Below are positions 56,782 through 64,000 of a stretch of 64,000 bases of DNA, piece after piece. The notes under the pieces were generated by a model. It ran no database searches, had not been told where the DNA came from, and saw only the letters and a list, made by a program, of their open reading frames with translations. The translations under genes were made by a program, and so were the position numbers. Origin of the DNA: Terrimesophilobacter sp038243605 (lineage in GTDB: Bacteria; Actinomycetota; Actinomycetes; Actinomycetales; Microbacteriaceae); the NCBI GenBank assembly GCA_038243605.1, contig JBBSQX010000004.1, positions 1-64,000 on the forward strand, given 5' to 3'. Positions within the stretch are counted from its first letter, which is position 1. The number at the start of each line of letters is the position of its first letter.

Positions 56782-57558
56782 GTGCCAGAATTTTCCGGAT
56801 CTGAGCTAATGCCGGTGCCGCACGCCGACACGGTCGAGCAGTTTGCTCTCAACCTTGACGCCGTGCGAGCCCGAATCGACTCTGCGCGCGCGCGGGCAGG
56901 TCGACTCGATGAGGTGCGCCTGTTGCCGGTCAGCAAGACGATCCCGAGCGACCGTATTCGTGCGGCGATCGAGGCGGGCTGCAGTCGGCTCGGCGAGAAC
57001 AAGGTGCAGGAGGCTCATCGCAAGTGGGAAGAATTGAGTGACACCGCTGTTGAGTGGGCGGTCATCGGGCACCTGCAAACCAACAAGGCGAAGCTCGTTG
57101 CGGAGTTCGCGAGTGAATTTCAGGCGCTGGGTAGCACCCGCGTTGCCGAAGCGCTGGATCGGCGCCTGCAGACATCCGGTCGCAGCCTCGACGTATTCGT
57201 GCAGGTCAACACGTCAGGCGAGGAGAGCAAGTTCGGTCTCGAGCCTGATGCTGTGGCAGCATTTCTGCGGGAATTGCCGCAGTATCAGTCCCTGCGCGTG
57301 CGTGGATTGATGACGCTGGCCGTGTTCAGCCCCGACACGGACCTCGTGCGTTCGTGTTTTCGGGTGCTCAGTGGCTTGCGGGAGCGGCTGCGCGATTCGG
57401 CACCGGATGGCGTGAGCCTCGACGAGCTCTCGATGGGGATGTCTGGCGATTTCGAGATCGCCATCGAGGAGGGCGCAACAGTCGTGCGCGTTGGCCAGGC
57501 AATCTTTGGCGCGCGTGCTCTGCCGGATTCCTACTATTGGCCCGGCGCGACGAGCTAA
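56782..57558 (+). CDS. YggS-family pyridoxal-phosphate homeostasis protein
   Basis: A 258-residue PLP-binding protein of the YggS/PLPBP family, a TIM-barrel-like protein that controls free PLP and amino acid pools. LLPVSKTIPSDRI contains the PLP lysine; RLGENKVQEAHRKWEEL, EWAVIGHLQTNKAK, VFVQVNTSGEESKFGL, RGLMTLAVFSPD and LSMGMSGDFEIAIEEGATVV are conserved. GTG start at 56782 with GAGGAGAAACC upstream. Unlike many actinobacterial copies it is not in the ftsZ cluster. Confidence 0.93.
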   Translation: MPEFSGSELMPVPHADTVEQFALNLDAVRARIDSARARAGRLDEVRLLPVSKTIPSDRIRAAIEAGCSRLGENKVQEAHRKWEELSDTAVEWAVIGHLQTNKAKLVAEFASEFQALGSTRVAEALDRRLQTSGRSLDVFVQVNTSGEESKFGLEPDAVAAFLRELPQYQSLRVRGLMTLAVFSPDTDLVRSCFRVLSGLRERLRDSAPDGVSLDELSMGMSGDFEIAIEEGATVVRVGQAIFGARALPDSYYWPGATS

Positions 57559-57660
57559 GCATTAGCGCGGTAGCGGTAGCGCTGGCGCTGGTATCGGTGG
57601 TGCTGACAGAAATAACAGTTCGCTGGTGCATCATGATCCCTACCGCTCAACAATGTCATG

Positions 57661-57731
57661 TGTATACACAGCTAGCTCTTTCGCGGGGTAACTTTCGCGT
57701 TTCCTCCGTCTTCTCCGAGTGAGTGTATACA
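57661..57731. promoter_or_regulatory. Two TGTATACA operators upstream of the prp regulator
   Basis: TGTATACA occurs at 57661-57668 (inside GTGTATACAC) and again at 57724-57731, 63 bp apart and about 23 bp before the GntR start. The palindrome matches the half-site spacing of GntR-family operators (nGTATACn), so it is likely the autoregulatory site controlling the propionate genes. Confidence 0.6.
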
Positions 57732-57753
57732 ATAGAGACAAAAGGGGGTTCGA

Positions 57754-58476
57754 ATGCGCGCTAGTGACACCGCTTACGCGGCCCTTCGTGACGACATTTT
57801 GCACTGGACGACCCCTCCAGGAACGGTCTTTGCGGAGGTTGAGCAGGCAAAACGTCTCTCCCTCTCTCGCACCCCCGTGCGCGAGGCTTTTGCGCGGCTG
57901 ACCTCTGAGGGGCTGCTCGTCGCTCTGCCCGGCCGCGGCCTTGTGGTCAGCGATCTTTCCCGCGACACGATCATCGAACTGTTCGAGCTACGTATCGTGC
58001 TCGAATCCGAGGCGGCGAGGCTTGTGGCAGGTCGACGCGACCCGAAGGTATTCCGCGAGCTTCTCGACGAGTTCCGTCTCGCCCCCGCCCTTCTCGAGCG
58101 CGACGACGACCGTGACGAGTATTACGCACTCGTCACCCGACTCGACGCGGCCATGGATGTAGCGGTCGGCAGTCGTTTTCTTATGACCGCCATCCGCCAG
58201 CTGCGACCCCACCTCGTGCGGGCTCGCCGACTCGCACGCGACAACCGGAAACGCTTGCTCGCGGCAGCGGGGGAGCACCTCACCATTGTTGAAGCGATTG
58301 TTGACGGCGACGCTCAACTCGCCGCCGATGCCACCTCTGTGCACCTCAAAAAAAGTTTGAAAAATATTCTTGACAGCGTTGATTCGATGGCCACCGGCGC
58401 CATTGCCACCATCGCCGAGCCCGCCCCAGATTTCACACACAAAAATCTCACGACCTCCACAATTCCAACAAGTTAG
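57754..58476 (+). CDS. GntR-family regulator of the propionate operon
   Basis: A 240-residue FadR-type regulator. The winged helix (residues about 3-68) shows AEVEQAKRLSLSRTPVREAF then ARLTSEGLLVALPGRGLVV; the C-terminal FCD-type helical domain contains ELFELRIVLESEAARLVAGR and HLTIVEAIVDGDAQLAADAT. It sits 9 bp before prpD and two TGTATACA palindromes lie upstream, so it probably represses or activates prpDBC in response to a methylcitrate-cycle metabolite. Other actinobacteria use different PrpR families, so this is an alternative regulator. Confidence 0.85.
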   Translation: MRASDTAYAALRDDILHWTTPPGTVFAEVEQAKRLSLSRTPVREAFARLTSEGLLVALPGRGLVVSDLSRDTIIELFELRIVLESEAARLVAGRRDPKVFRELLDEFRLAPALLERDDDRDEYYALVTRLDAAMDVAVGSRFLMTAIRQLRPHLVRARRLARDNRKRLLAAAGEHLTIVEAIVDGDAQLAADATSVHLKKSLKNILDSVDSMATGAIATIAEPAPDFTHKNLTTSTIPTS

Positions 58477-58485
58477 GGAACCCCC

Positions 58486-60015
58486 ATGGAACAGCACAAC
58501 GTTCGCGTCTATAAGAGCGAAGAGAACCTTGAGCGCAAAGACCAGCTCGCCTGGAAGATCGCGGAGGTCGCCACTGACCCCGTCGCGGTGACGCCAGAGG
58601 TGACAGACATGATCATCAACCGCATCATCGACAACGCGGCTGTCGCCACGGCATCCCTCACCCGCGCACCAGTAGTTTCTGCCCGTAGCCAGGCCAACGC
58701 CCACCCGGTGTCGATTGGTGGAACGGGTTCGACGGTCTTTGGCAAGGATCTAGATCGCCGTTTCAGCCCTGAGTGGGCAGCATGGGCCAACGGTGTTGCC
58801 GTGCGTGAGCTCGACTACCATGACACGTTCCTTGCCGCAGATTACTCCCACCCCGGTGACAACATTCCGCCGATTCTTGCGGTTGCGCAGCACGCCGGGC
58901 GCACCGGTGCAGACCTCATCCGCGGCATTGCGACCGGATATGAAATTCAGGTCGACCTGGTGAAGGCGATCTGCCTGCACGAGCACAAGATTGACCACGT
59001 TGCCCACCTCGGCCCATCGGCTGCTGCCGGAATCGGCACACTGCTGGGTCTCGACACGGAGACAATTTTCCAGGCCATCGGCCAGGCACTGCACACCACG
59101 ACCGCAACGCGCCAGTCACGCAAGGGTGAGATCTCCAGCTGGAAGGCGCACGCGCCAGCATTCGCCGGCAAGATGGCGGTCGAATCCGTTGACCGTGCCA
59201 TGCGCGGCGAGACCAGCCCCACCCCGATCTATGAAGGTGAAGACGGCGTTATCGCCTGGATGCTGGATGGCCCGGATGCCAAGTACACGGTTCCGCTGCC
59301 CGCCAAGGGTGAGGCGAAGCTCGCCATCCTCGACACCTACACGAAGGAACACTCCGCGGAGTACCAGGCGCAGGCGCTCATCGACCTCGCGCGCAAACTC
59401 CACAACGAGCACCCTGAGCTTCTTGAAAACAATGGTGACGCGATCGAGAGCATCGTCATCCACACGAGCCACCACACGCACTACGTGATCGGTTCCGGCG
59501 CGAATGACCCGCAGAAGTATGACCCCACCGCGAGCCGCGAAACGCTTGACCACTCCATCCCGTACATCTTCACGGTGGCGCTGCAGGACGGCGAATGGCA
59601 CCACGAACGCTCCTACGCTCCAGAGCGTGCGGGCCGCGTCGACACCGTGGCGCTGTGGAACAAGGTCACCACGGAAGAAGACAAACAGTGGACGCGCCGC
59701 TACCACTCCATCGAGCCCGCCGAAAAGGCGTTCGGCGGTCGCGTCGAAATCACGTTGAAGGATGGCTCGACCATCGTCGACGAGATCGCTGTGGCGGATG
59801 CCCACCCGTTGGGTGCACGCCCGTTTGCACGCGCACAGTACATCGCGAAGTTCCGCGCGCTCGCAGAGCACGTGCTGGACGAGACAGAGATCGAGCGTTT
59901 CCTTGAGCTCGTTCAACGACTGCCAGAACTCACCGCAGAAGAAATCAACGGCCTCACGGTAGTCGGCAAAACAGGGCTGCTCTCCTCCGTCGAAAGCCCG
60001 AAGGGACTCTTCTAA
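58486..60015 (+). CDS. prpD: 2-methylcitrate dehydratase (MmgE/PrpD family)
   Basis: A 509-residue enzyme dehydrating 2-methylcitrate to 2-methyl-cis-aconitate in propionate catabolism. LAWKIAEVATDPVAVTPEVT, HPVSIGGTGSTVFGKDLDRR, ELDYHDTFLAADYSHPGDNI and RKGEISSWKAHAPAFAGKMA are hallmark segments. Length normal. Starts MEQHNVRVYKSEENLERKDQ at 58486. The stop overlaps the prpB start by one base. Confidence 0.94.
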   Translation: MEQHNVRVYKSEENLERKDQLAWKIAEVATDPVAVTPEVTDMIINRIIDNAAVATASLTRAPVVSARSQANAHPVSIGGTGSTVFGKDLDRRFSPEWAAWANGVAVRELDYHDTFLAADYSHPGDNIPPILAVAQHAGRTGADLIRGIATGYEIQVDLVKAICLHEHKIDHVAHLGPSAAAGIGTLLGLDTETIFQAIGQALHTTTATRQSRKGEISSWKAHAPAFAGKMAVESVDRAMRGETSPTPIYEGEDGVIAWMLDGPDAKYTVPLPAKGEAKLAILDTYTKEHSAEYQAQALIDLARKLHNEHPELLENNGDAIESIVIHTSHHTHYVIGSGANDPQKYDPTASRETLDHSIPYIFTVALQDGEWHHERSYAPERAGRVDTVALWNKVTTEEDKQWTRRYHSIEPAEKAFGGRVEITLKDGSTIVDEIAVADAHPLGARPFARAQYIAKFRALAEHVLDETEIERFLELVQRLPELTAEEINGLTVVGKTGLLSSVESPKGLF

Positions 60016-60923
60016 TGTTGTCGACCACCGTCACACCAGCGGAGAAACGCAAAGCTCTGCGCGAGCAGCTTGCCACCGGCAAACTGCTGCGCTTCCCAGG
60101 GGCATTCAACCCGCTGAGCGCAAAACTCATTCAAGACAAAGCGTTCGAAGGCGTCTACATTTCTGGTGCTGTGTTGTCTGCCGAACTCGGATTGCCCGAC
60201 ATCGGACTGACCACCCTCACCGAGGTTGCTCAGCGCGCACGCCAGATCTCCCGCATGACCGACCTGCCGACGATCATTGATGCAGACACCGGTTTCGGCG
60301 AGCCCATGAATGTGGCGCGCACCGTTCAGGAATTTGAGGACGCCGGTGTCGCAGGGCTTCACATCGAAGACCAGGTCAACCCGAAGCGTTGCGGCCACCT
60401 TGATGGCAAAGGAATTGTCGACACGGAGACCGCGACCAAGCGCATCCGTGCTGCTGCGACCGCGCGGCGCGACCCGAACCTTCTGATCATGGCGCGCACC
60501 GACATCCGCGCCAACGACGGCATGCAGGCCGCCATCGACCGTGCGAAAGCGCTGGTGGATGCGGGCGCTGACGCGATCTTTCCCGAGGCCATGAGAGATC
60601 TCTCTGAGTTCGAGGCCATCCGCAAAGCAGTGGATGTTCCGGTTCTCGCGAACATGACAGAGTTCGGCAAAAGCGAGTTGTTTACCGCAGAACAGCTCGC
60701 CAGCGTGGGCATCAACATCGTCATCTACCCGGTGAGCTTGCTGCGTCTGGCCATGGGCGCCGCGGAGCGTGGGCTAGACACGTTGCTGACTGCGGGTACG
60801 TTAGAACCTGTCGTCAATGAGATGCAGACGCGCGCGCGTTTGTACGAACTGCTCGACTATGAGGCGTACAACGCCTTCGACTCCAGTGTTTTCAACTTCA
60901 CTCTCGAGACGAATAAGGACTAA
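60015..60923 (+). CDS. prpB: 2-methylisocitrate lyase
   Basis: A 302-residue member of the isocitrate lyase superfamily that splits 2-methylisocitrate to succinate and pyruvate. TIIDADTGFGEPMNVARTVQ (Mg site), GLHIEDQVNPKRCGHLDGK (catalytic KRCGH loop) and LLIMARTDIRANDGMQAAID identify PrpB. The ATG shares a base with the prpD stop codon. The enzyme completes the 2-methylcitrate cycle with prpD and prpC. Confidence 0.95.
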   Translation: MLSTTVTPAEKRKALREQLATGKLLRFPGAFNPLSAKLIQDKAFEGVYISGAVLSAELGLPDIGLTTLTEVAQRARQISRMTDLPTIIDADTGFGEPMNVARTVQEFEDAGVAGLHIEDQVNPKRCGHLDGKGIVDTETATKRIRAAATARRDPNLLIMARTDIRANDGMQAAIDRAKALVDAGADAIFPEAMRDLSEFEAIRKAVDVPVLANMTEFGKSELFTAEQLASVGINIVIYPVSLLRLAMGAAERGLDTLLTAGTLEPVVNEMQTRARLYELLDYEAYNAFDSSVFNFTLETNKD

Positions 60924-60925
60924 TC

Positions 60926-62044
60926 ATGACCGAGCCAGAAATTCACAAGGGCCTTGCTGGTGTCGTCGTCGACACGACGGCGATTTCGAAGGTCAACCCC
61001 GACACGAACTCGCTGCTGTACCGCGGATATCCGGTGCAGGAGTTGGCGTCAAGCTGCCAGTTCGAAGAGGTCGCCTACTTGCTGTGGAACGGCGAGCTGC
61101 CGACCCCCGTGCAGCTTGAGGCGTTCCAGAATATGGAGCGATCGCAGCGTGCACTGGAGCCGCGCATCAAGAAGGTCATCGATGAGCTGCCACTCACCGC
61201 ACACCCCATGGATGTTGTCCGCACGGCCGTGAGCGTGATGGGTGCGTGTGATGACGGTGGGCACGACGGAACCCGCAACACCGACCTGGAGCGCTCGATT
61301 TACTTGATGGCTCAGCTTCCCGCTGTCGTCGCGTACGACCAGCGGCGCAGGCGCGGACTTGAGCTCGTGGAGCACAGGGATGACCTCGCTTTCTCCGCGA
61401 ATTTTTTGCACATGACCTTCGGTGAGGTTCCAGACCTCACCGTCGTCAATGCGTTTGATGTGTCGATGATCCTTTACGCCGAGCACTCGTTCAATGCCTC
61501 CACCTTCACTGCGCGGGTCATCGCGAGCACTCTCTCTGACCTGTACTCGGCTGTCACGGGTGCCATCGGTGCGCTCAAAGGGCCGCTTCATGGTGGTGCC
61601 AACGAGGCTGTCATGCACATCTTCGACGAGATAGGTTCCGCCGAGAACGCGGAAGCATGGCTCGACAAGGCGCTCGCAGACAAGCGCAAGATCATGGGCT
61701 TCGGTCACCGCGTATACAAGAACGGTGACTCGCGAGTGCCGACAATGAAGGCGTCCCTCGACACCCTCATTGCGGAGTATGACCGCCCAGAAATGGGCGA
61801 ACTTTATAATGCCCTCGAGGCCGCGATGGAGGCACGCAAGGGCATCAAGCCGAACCTCGACTATCCGTCTGGGCCCGCGTACAACCTCATCGGCTTCGAC
61901 ACCGAGATGTTCACACCACTCTTCGTGATGGCGCGTATCACCGGCTGGACCGCTCACATCATGGAGCAGTGGGCATCAAACTCACTGATTCGCCCGCTCT
62001 CTTCTTATAACGGCGTGGATGAGCGCCACGTAGGTGTCGAGTAG
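60926..62044 (+). CDS. prpC: 2-methylcitrate synthase
   Basis: A 372-residue citrate-synthase-family enzyme condensing propionyl-CoA with oxaloacetate. GLAGVVVDTTAISKVNPDTN, LLYRGYPVQELAS, GPLHGGANEAVMHI (catalytic His), IMGFGHRVYKNGDSRV (catalytic His) and YPSGPAYNLIGFDTEMFTPL (catalytic Asp) are conserved. It begins 2 bp after the prpB stop, third gene of a D-B-C operon as in Corynebacterium. Its context favours 2-methylcitrate over citrate synthase. Confidence 0.94.
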   Translation: MTEPEIHKGLAGVVVDTTAISKVNPDTNSLLYRGYPVQELASSCQFEEVAYLLWNGELPTPVQLEAFQNMERSQRALEPRIKKVIDELPLTAHPMDVVRTAVSVMGACDDGGHDGTRNTDLERSIYLMAQLPAVVAYDQRRRRGLELVEHRDDLAFSANFLHMTFGEVPDLTVVNAFDVSMILYAEHSFNASTFTARVIASTLSDLYSAVTGAIGALKGPLHGGANEAVMHIFDEIGSAENAEAWLDKALADKRKIMGFGHRVYKNGDSRVPTMKASLDTLIAEYDRPEMGELYNALEAAMEARKGIKPNLDYPSGPAYNLIGFDTEMFTPLFVMARITGWTAHIMEQWASNSLIRPLSSYNGVDERHVGVE

Positions 62045-62060
62045 TTTCTCATGAGCAGCA

Positions 62061-62092
62061 CAGCGGTTCCGGAGTGCAGCGGTTCCGGGGCG
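62061..62092. repeat. 16 bp tandem duplication after prpC
   Basis: CAGCGGTTCCGGAGTG is followed directly by CAGCGGTTCCGGGGCG (14 of 16 identical), 16 bp after the prpC stop. The pattern is the same as at 2009-2040 and 52571-52600. Confidence 0.7.
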
Positions 62093-62107
62093 CAGTAGCC
62101 TCGTAAC

Positions 62108-62896
62108 GTGTCACTTCGTGCGAGCAGGATCATCCGTCTTGCCCTGATTGGTCTCGTCGTCGGATTCTTTTCGGGGCTCTTCGGCGTGGGCGGTGGCATT
62201 GTTCTGGTGCCGCTTCTGATCGTGGTGGTCGGGTTCGATCAACGGCGAGCTAGTGGAACGTCGTTGGCCGCTGTGCTGCCGACAGCGATCTCTGGAATGG
62301 CGTCGTACGCGGCACACGGTTCTGTTGATTGGATTGCTGGCGGGCTTCTGGCCGCCGGCGCTGTTGCCGGTTCCTTCGTGGGAACATGGCTGCTCCATCA
62401 CACCCACCAGAAGGCACTGCGATGGATTTTCATCGCATTCCTCCTGCTTGTCGCTGTGCGACTGTTCTTTCTGATCCCCGACCGATCAGTGGTTCTTGAG
62501 TTCACCCCGTGGGCGATCGTGGCGCTCGTTGTGCTCGGTGTGGTCACCGGCATTCTCTCCGGCATGCTCGGCATCGGCGGGGGAGTGTTCATCGTTCCAG
62601 TGCTGATGCTCGGTTTTGGCGTCGGCGACCTTATCGCCAAAGGCACCTCACTACTGATGATCATTCCGACTGCCCTCGCTGGCACAATTTCGAACGTGCG
62701 CCGCGGCAACGCTGATCTCACGGCCGCGGCGATCATCGGGGGGCTCTCTGTGCCGGCATCCATTGGTGGCGCAGCGCTCGCGTGGTCTGTTCCGCCGATG
62801 CTGGGCAGCATCCTGTTTGCGTTGCTGATCATCTACTGCGCAGTGCAGTTGGCGTGGAGCGCGCTGCGCACGCCGAAGCTGGCAGACCCGACCTAG
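62108..62896 (+). CDS. TauE/SafE-family membrane protein (sulfite/organosulfur exporter-like)
   Basis: A 262-residue protein with about eight helices. GVGGGIVLVPLLIVVVGFDQ in the first half and GIGGGVFIVPVLMLGFGVGD in the second are the repeated motif of TauE/SafE permeases, GTSLAAVLPTAISGM and KGTSLLMIIPTALAGT the paired second motif. Start GTG at 62108. The exported anion is unknown. Confidence 0.9.
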   Translation: MSLRASRIIRLALIGLVVGFFSGLFGVGGGIVLVPLLIVVVGFDQRRASGTSLAAVLPTAISGMASYAAHGSVDWIAGGLLAAGAVAGSFVGTWLLHHTHQKALRWIFIAFLLLVAVRLFFLIPDRSVVLEFTPWAIVALVVLGVVTGILSGMLGIGGGVFIVPVLMLGFGVGDLIAKGTSLLMIIPTALAGTISNVRRGNADLTAAAIIGGLSVPASIGGAALAWSVPPMLGSILFALLIIYCAVQLAWSALRTPKLADPT

Positions 62897-62935
62897 CGCT
62901 GCGCGATTGTGGCTGACCCGACTTAGGCTGGGGGG

Positions 62936-63757
62936 ATGAACACCATCACCCTGAATGACGGAACCATCATCCCGCAGCTCGGCTTCGGAGTTTTTCTTGT
63001 CGACCCCGATAACGCTGAGCGCATTGTCACTGAGGCGTTGGAGGTGGGTTATCGCCACATCGACACTGCGGCGATTTACGGCAACGAAGAGGGTGTGGGG
63101 CGCGCGATTGCCTCCTCTGGTGTGCCGCGCGATGAGCTTTATGTCACCACGAAGCTGTGGAACGACCGGCAGCAGGATGCCCCGGCAGCGCTGCGCGAAA
63201 GCCTCGACAAGCTGCAGCTTGAGAAGGTCGATCTGTACCTCATCCATTGGCCGGCGCCCGAGAAAGACCACTATTTGCAAGCGTGGGAGTCTCTCGTTGG
63301 CGTTCGCGAAGAGGGTCTCACCGCGAGTATCGGTGTTGCCAACTTTCTTGCACCGCACCTTGAGAGGTTGCTTGCGCACACGAATGTCGTTCCTGCCGTT
63401 GACCAAATCGAACTGCACCCTGCGCACCAACAGCCAGCGACGGTGGAGTTCGCCCGCGAACACGGTATTGCTATCGAGTCGTGGGGCCCGCTCGGGCAGG
63501 CGAAGTATCCGCTGCTCGCAAACCCCGTGGTTGTGGCCGCGGCGCACGCTCACGGCAAGACGGCCGCCCAAGTGGTCATTCGGTGGCACCTGCAGAGCGG
63601 CATCATTGTGTTCCCGAAGACAAACCATCGCGAGCGCATGGTCGAGAACTTTGAGGTGTTCGACTTTGAGCTGACCGACGATGAACTTGGTGCTATTGCG
63701 GCGCTAGAGCGCGGTGGCGACGGGCGGGTTGGTAGTCACCCAGACACCGTGAACTGA
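62936..63757 (+). CDS. Aldo/keto reductase (2,5-diketo-gluconate reductase-like)
   Basis: A 273-residue NADPH-dependent reductase. MNTITLNDGTIIPQLGFGVF, DTAAIYGNEEGVGRAI (Asp, Tyr), VTTKLWNDRQQ (Lys) and DLYLIHWPAP (His) are the catalytic set; IGVANFLAPHLERLL, VDQIELHPAHQQ and WGPLGQAKYPLL follow, as in the AKR5 group. Starts at an ATG 39 bp after the TauE stop. Substrate unknown. Confidence 0.92.
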   Translation: MNTITLNDGTIIPQLGFGVFLVDPDNAERIVTEALEVGYRHIDTAAIYGNEEGVGRAIASSGVPRDELYVTTKLWNDRQQDAPAALRESLDKLQLEKVDLYLIHWPAPEKDHYLQAWESLVGVREEGLTASIGVANFLAPHLERLLAHTNVVPAVDQIELHPAHQQPATVEFAREHGIAIESWGPLGQAKYPLLANPVVVAAAHAHGKTAAQVVIRWHLQSGIIVFPKTNHRERMVENFEVFDFELTDDELGAIAALERGGDGRVGSHPDTVN

Positions 63758-63845
63758 CGGGCAGCGTGACTGACGCGAGAGCCGACAGGCGCTGTGAGCT
63801 GACAAGCACTGTGGAGGTTGACGCAACGTCGCGACGCCACGAGGA

Positions 63846-64000
63846 CTAGCGCGCCTGCACCGCCCGCGCCATCTGTTCGACTTCTCGCTCCAAAATGGGG
63901 CGCGGAGTGGCAAAAATGAGTCGCACAAAACCGCGACCTACTTCGCCACAGCGTGCGCCATCCGTGAGCGCGACACCAGCCTTCTCGCGAAAGAATTCGG
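63846..64000 (-). CDS. PatB/MalY-type aminotransferase (cystathionine beta-lyase-like), C-terminal end
   Basis: The last 50 codons of a minus-strand gene cut by the right edge. EFFREKAGVALTDGARCGEV followed by GRGFVRLIFATPRPILEREV and EQMARAVQAR is typical of the C-terminus of class I/II PLP enzymes of the MalY/PatB group (FF.EKAGVAL.PG..FG..G.GFVRL.FA). The catalytic lysine and most of the enzyme lie outside the window, so cystathionine beta-lyase versus another C-S lyase cannot be decided. Confidence 0.75.
   Translation of the reverse strand, partial: EFFREKAGVALTDGARCGEVGRGFVRLIFATPRPILEREVEQMARAVQAR

Overview
The window is high-GC bacterial DNA. Its gene content points to an actinobacterium of the Microbacteriaceae or a close relative. 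The clues are the 5-FCL / galU / rimJ-like / SepX-like locus, the HemQ plus coproporphyrin-ferrochelatase branch of haem synthesis, many GTG and TTG starts with AGGAGG-type ribosome binding sites, FadR-type GntR regulators, and a ribonucleotide reductase small subunit with the phenylalanine-for-tyrosine change also reported from Tropheryma. The family assignment is inference, because no 16S rRNA gene is present.

Layout. (1) 1-3.3 kb is chromosome: 5-formyltetrahydrofolate cyclo-ligase (cut by the window edge), galU, a GNAT acetyltransferase, a SepX/GlpR-type membrane protein and tRNA-Ala(CGC). (2) 3.3-17.6 kb is an integrated mobile element whose large serine integrase reads backwards into the tRNA-Ala gene. 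It carries an ArdA-like antirestriction protein, a replication-relaxation protein, a VirD4/TraG-type ATPase, an MT-A70 adenine methyltransferase, two von Willebrand A proteins flanking a membrane protein, a pair of unknown tandem paralogues, a type IV pilin fused to NHL repeats, a DUF3846 protein and a ribbon-helix-helix protein. Most are chained by ATGA or GTGA overlaps. I found no relaxase, no DDE transposase and no convincing second attachment site. (3) 17.7-30.4 kb is a defence island: a HEPN-like gene between direct repeats, then one tightly coupled run hsdM-hsdS-hsdR, two unknown membrane proteins, a CapV-type patatin phospholipase and a CD-NTase (CBASS). A recombinase-like HTH remnant closes it.

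(4) 30.5-39.4 kb is ordinary chromosome: YceI, a RimK-RCK fusion back to back with its Zn-protease partner, a DUF4349 lipoprotein, an alpha/beta hydrolase, an aldo/keto reductase, an AbiEi-like protein and an MFS transporter. (5) 39.5-43.4 kb is a class I ribonucleotide reductase operon with DnaA-like and NrdR-like boxes upstream. The alpha chain lacks its redox-active C-terminal cysteines; these sit on a separate 22-codon reading frame just behind it. The beta chain has class Ic (Mn/Fe) ligand signatures. (6) 43.5-48.6 kb is haem and iron: hemQ, a ferrochelatase with a serine-rich insertion, and a divergent FecCD-type ABC importer.

(7) 48.7-52.4 kb is a GntR regulator followed by a polar amino acid ABC importer. 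(8) 52.6-57.6 kb holds hrpA (carrying in-frame palindromic repeat insertions) and the YggS PLP-binding protein. (9) 57.7-62.0 kb is a propionate (2-methylcitrate cycle) operon, GntR-prpD-prpB-prpC, with TGTATACA operators. (10) 62.1-64 kb is a TauE/SafE permease, an aldo/keto reductase and the 3' end of a PatB/MalY-type aminotransferase. Palindromic REP-like repeats (GTTCCCTGAG...CTCGAAGGGA) and 15-16 bp tandem duplications next to stop codons are scattered through the chromosomal parts.
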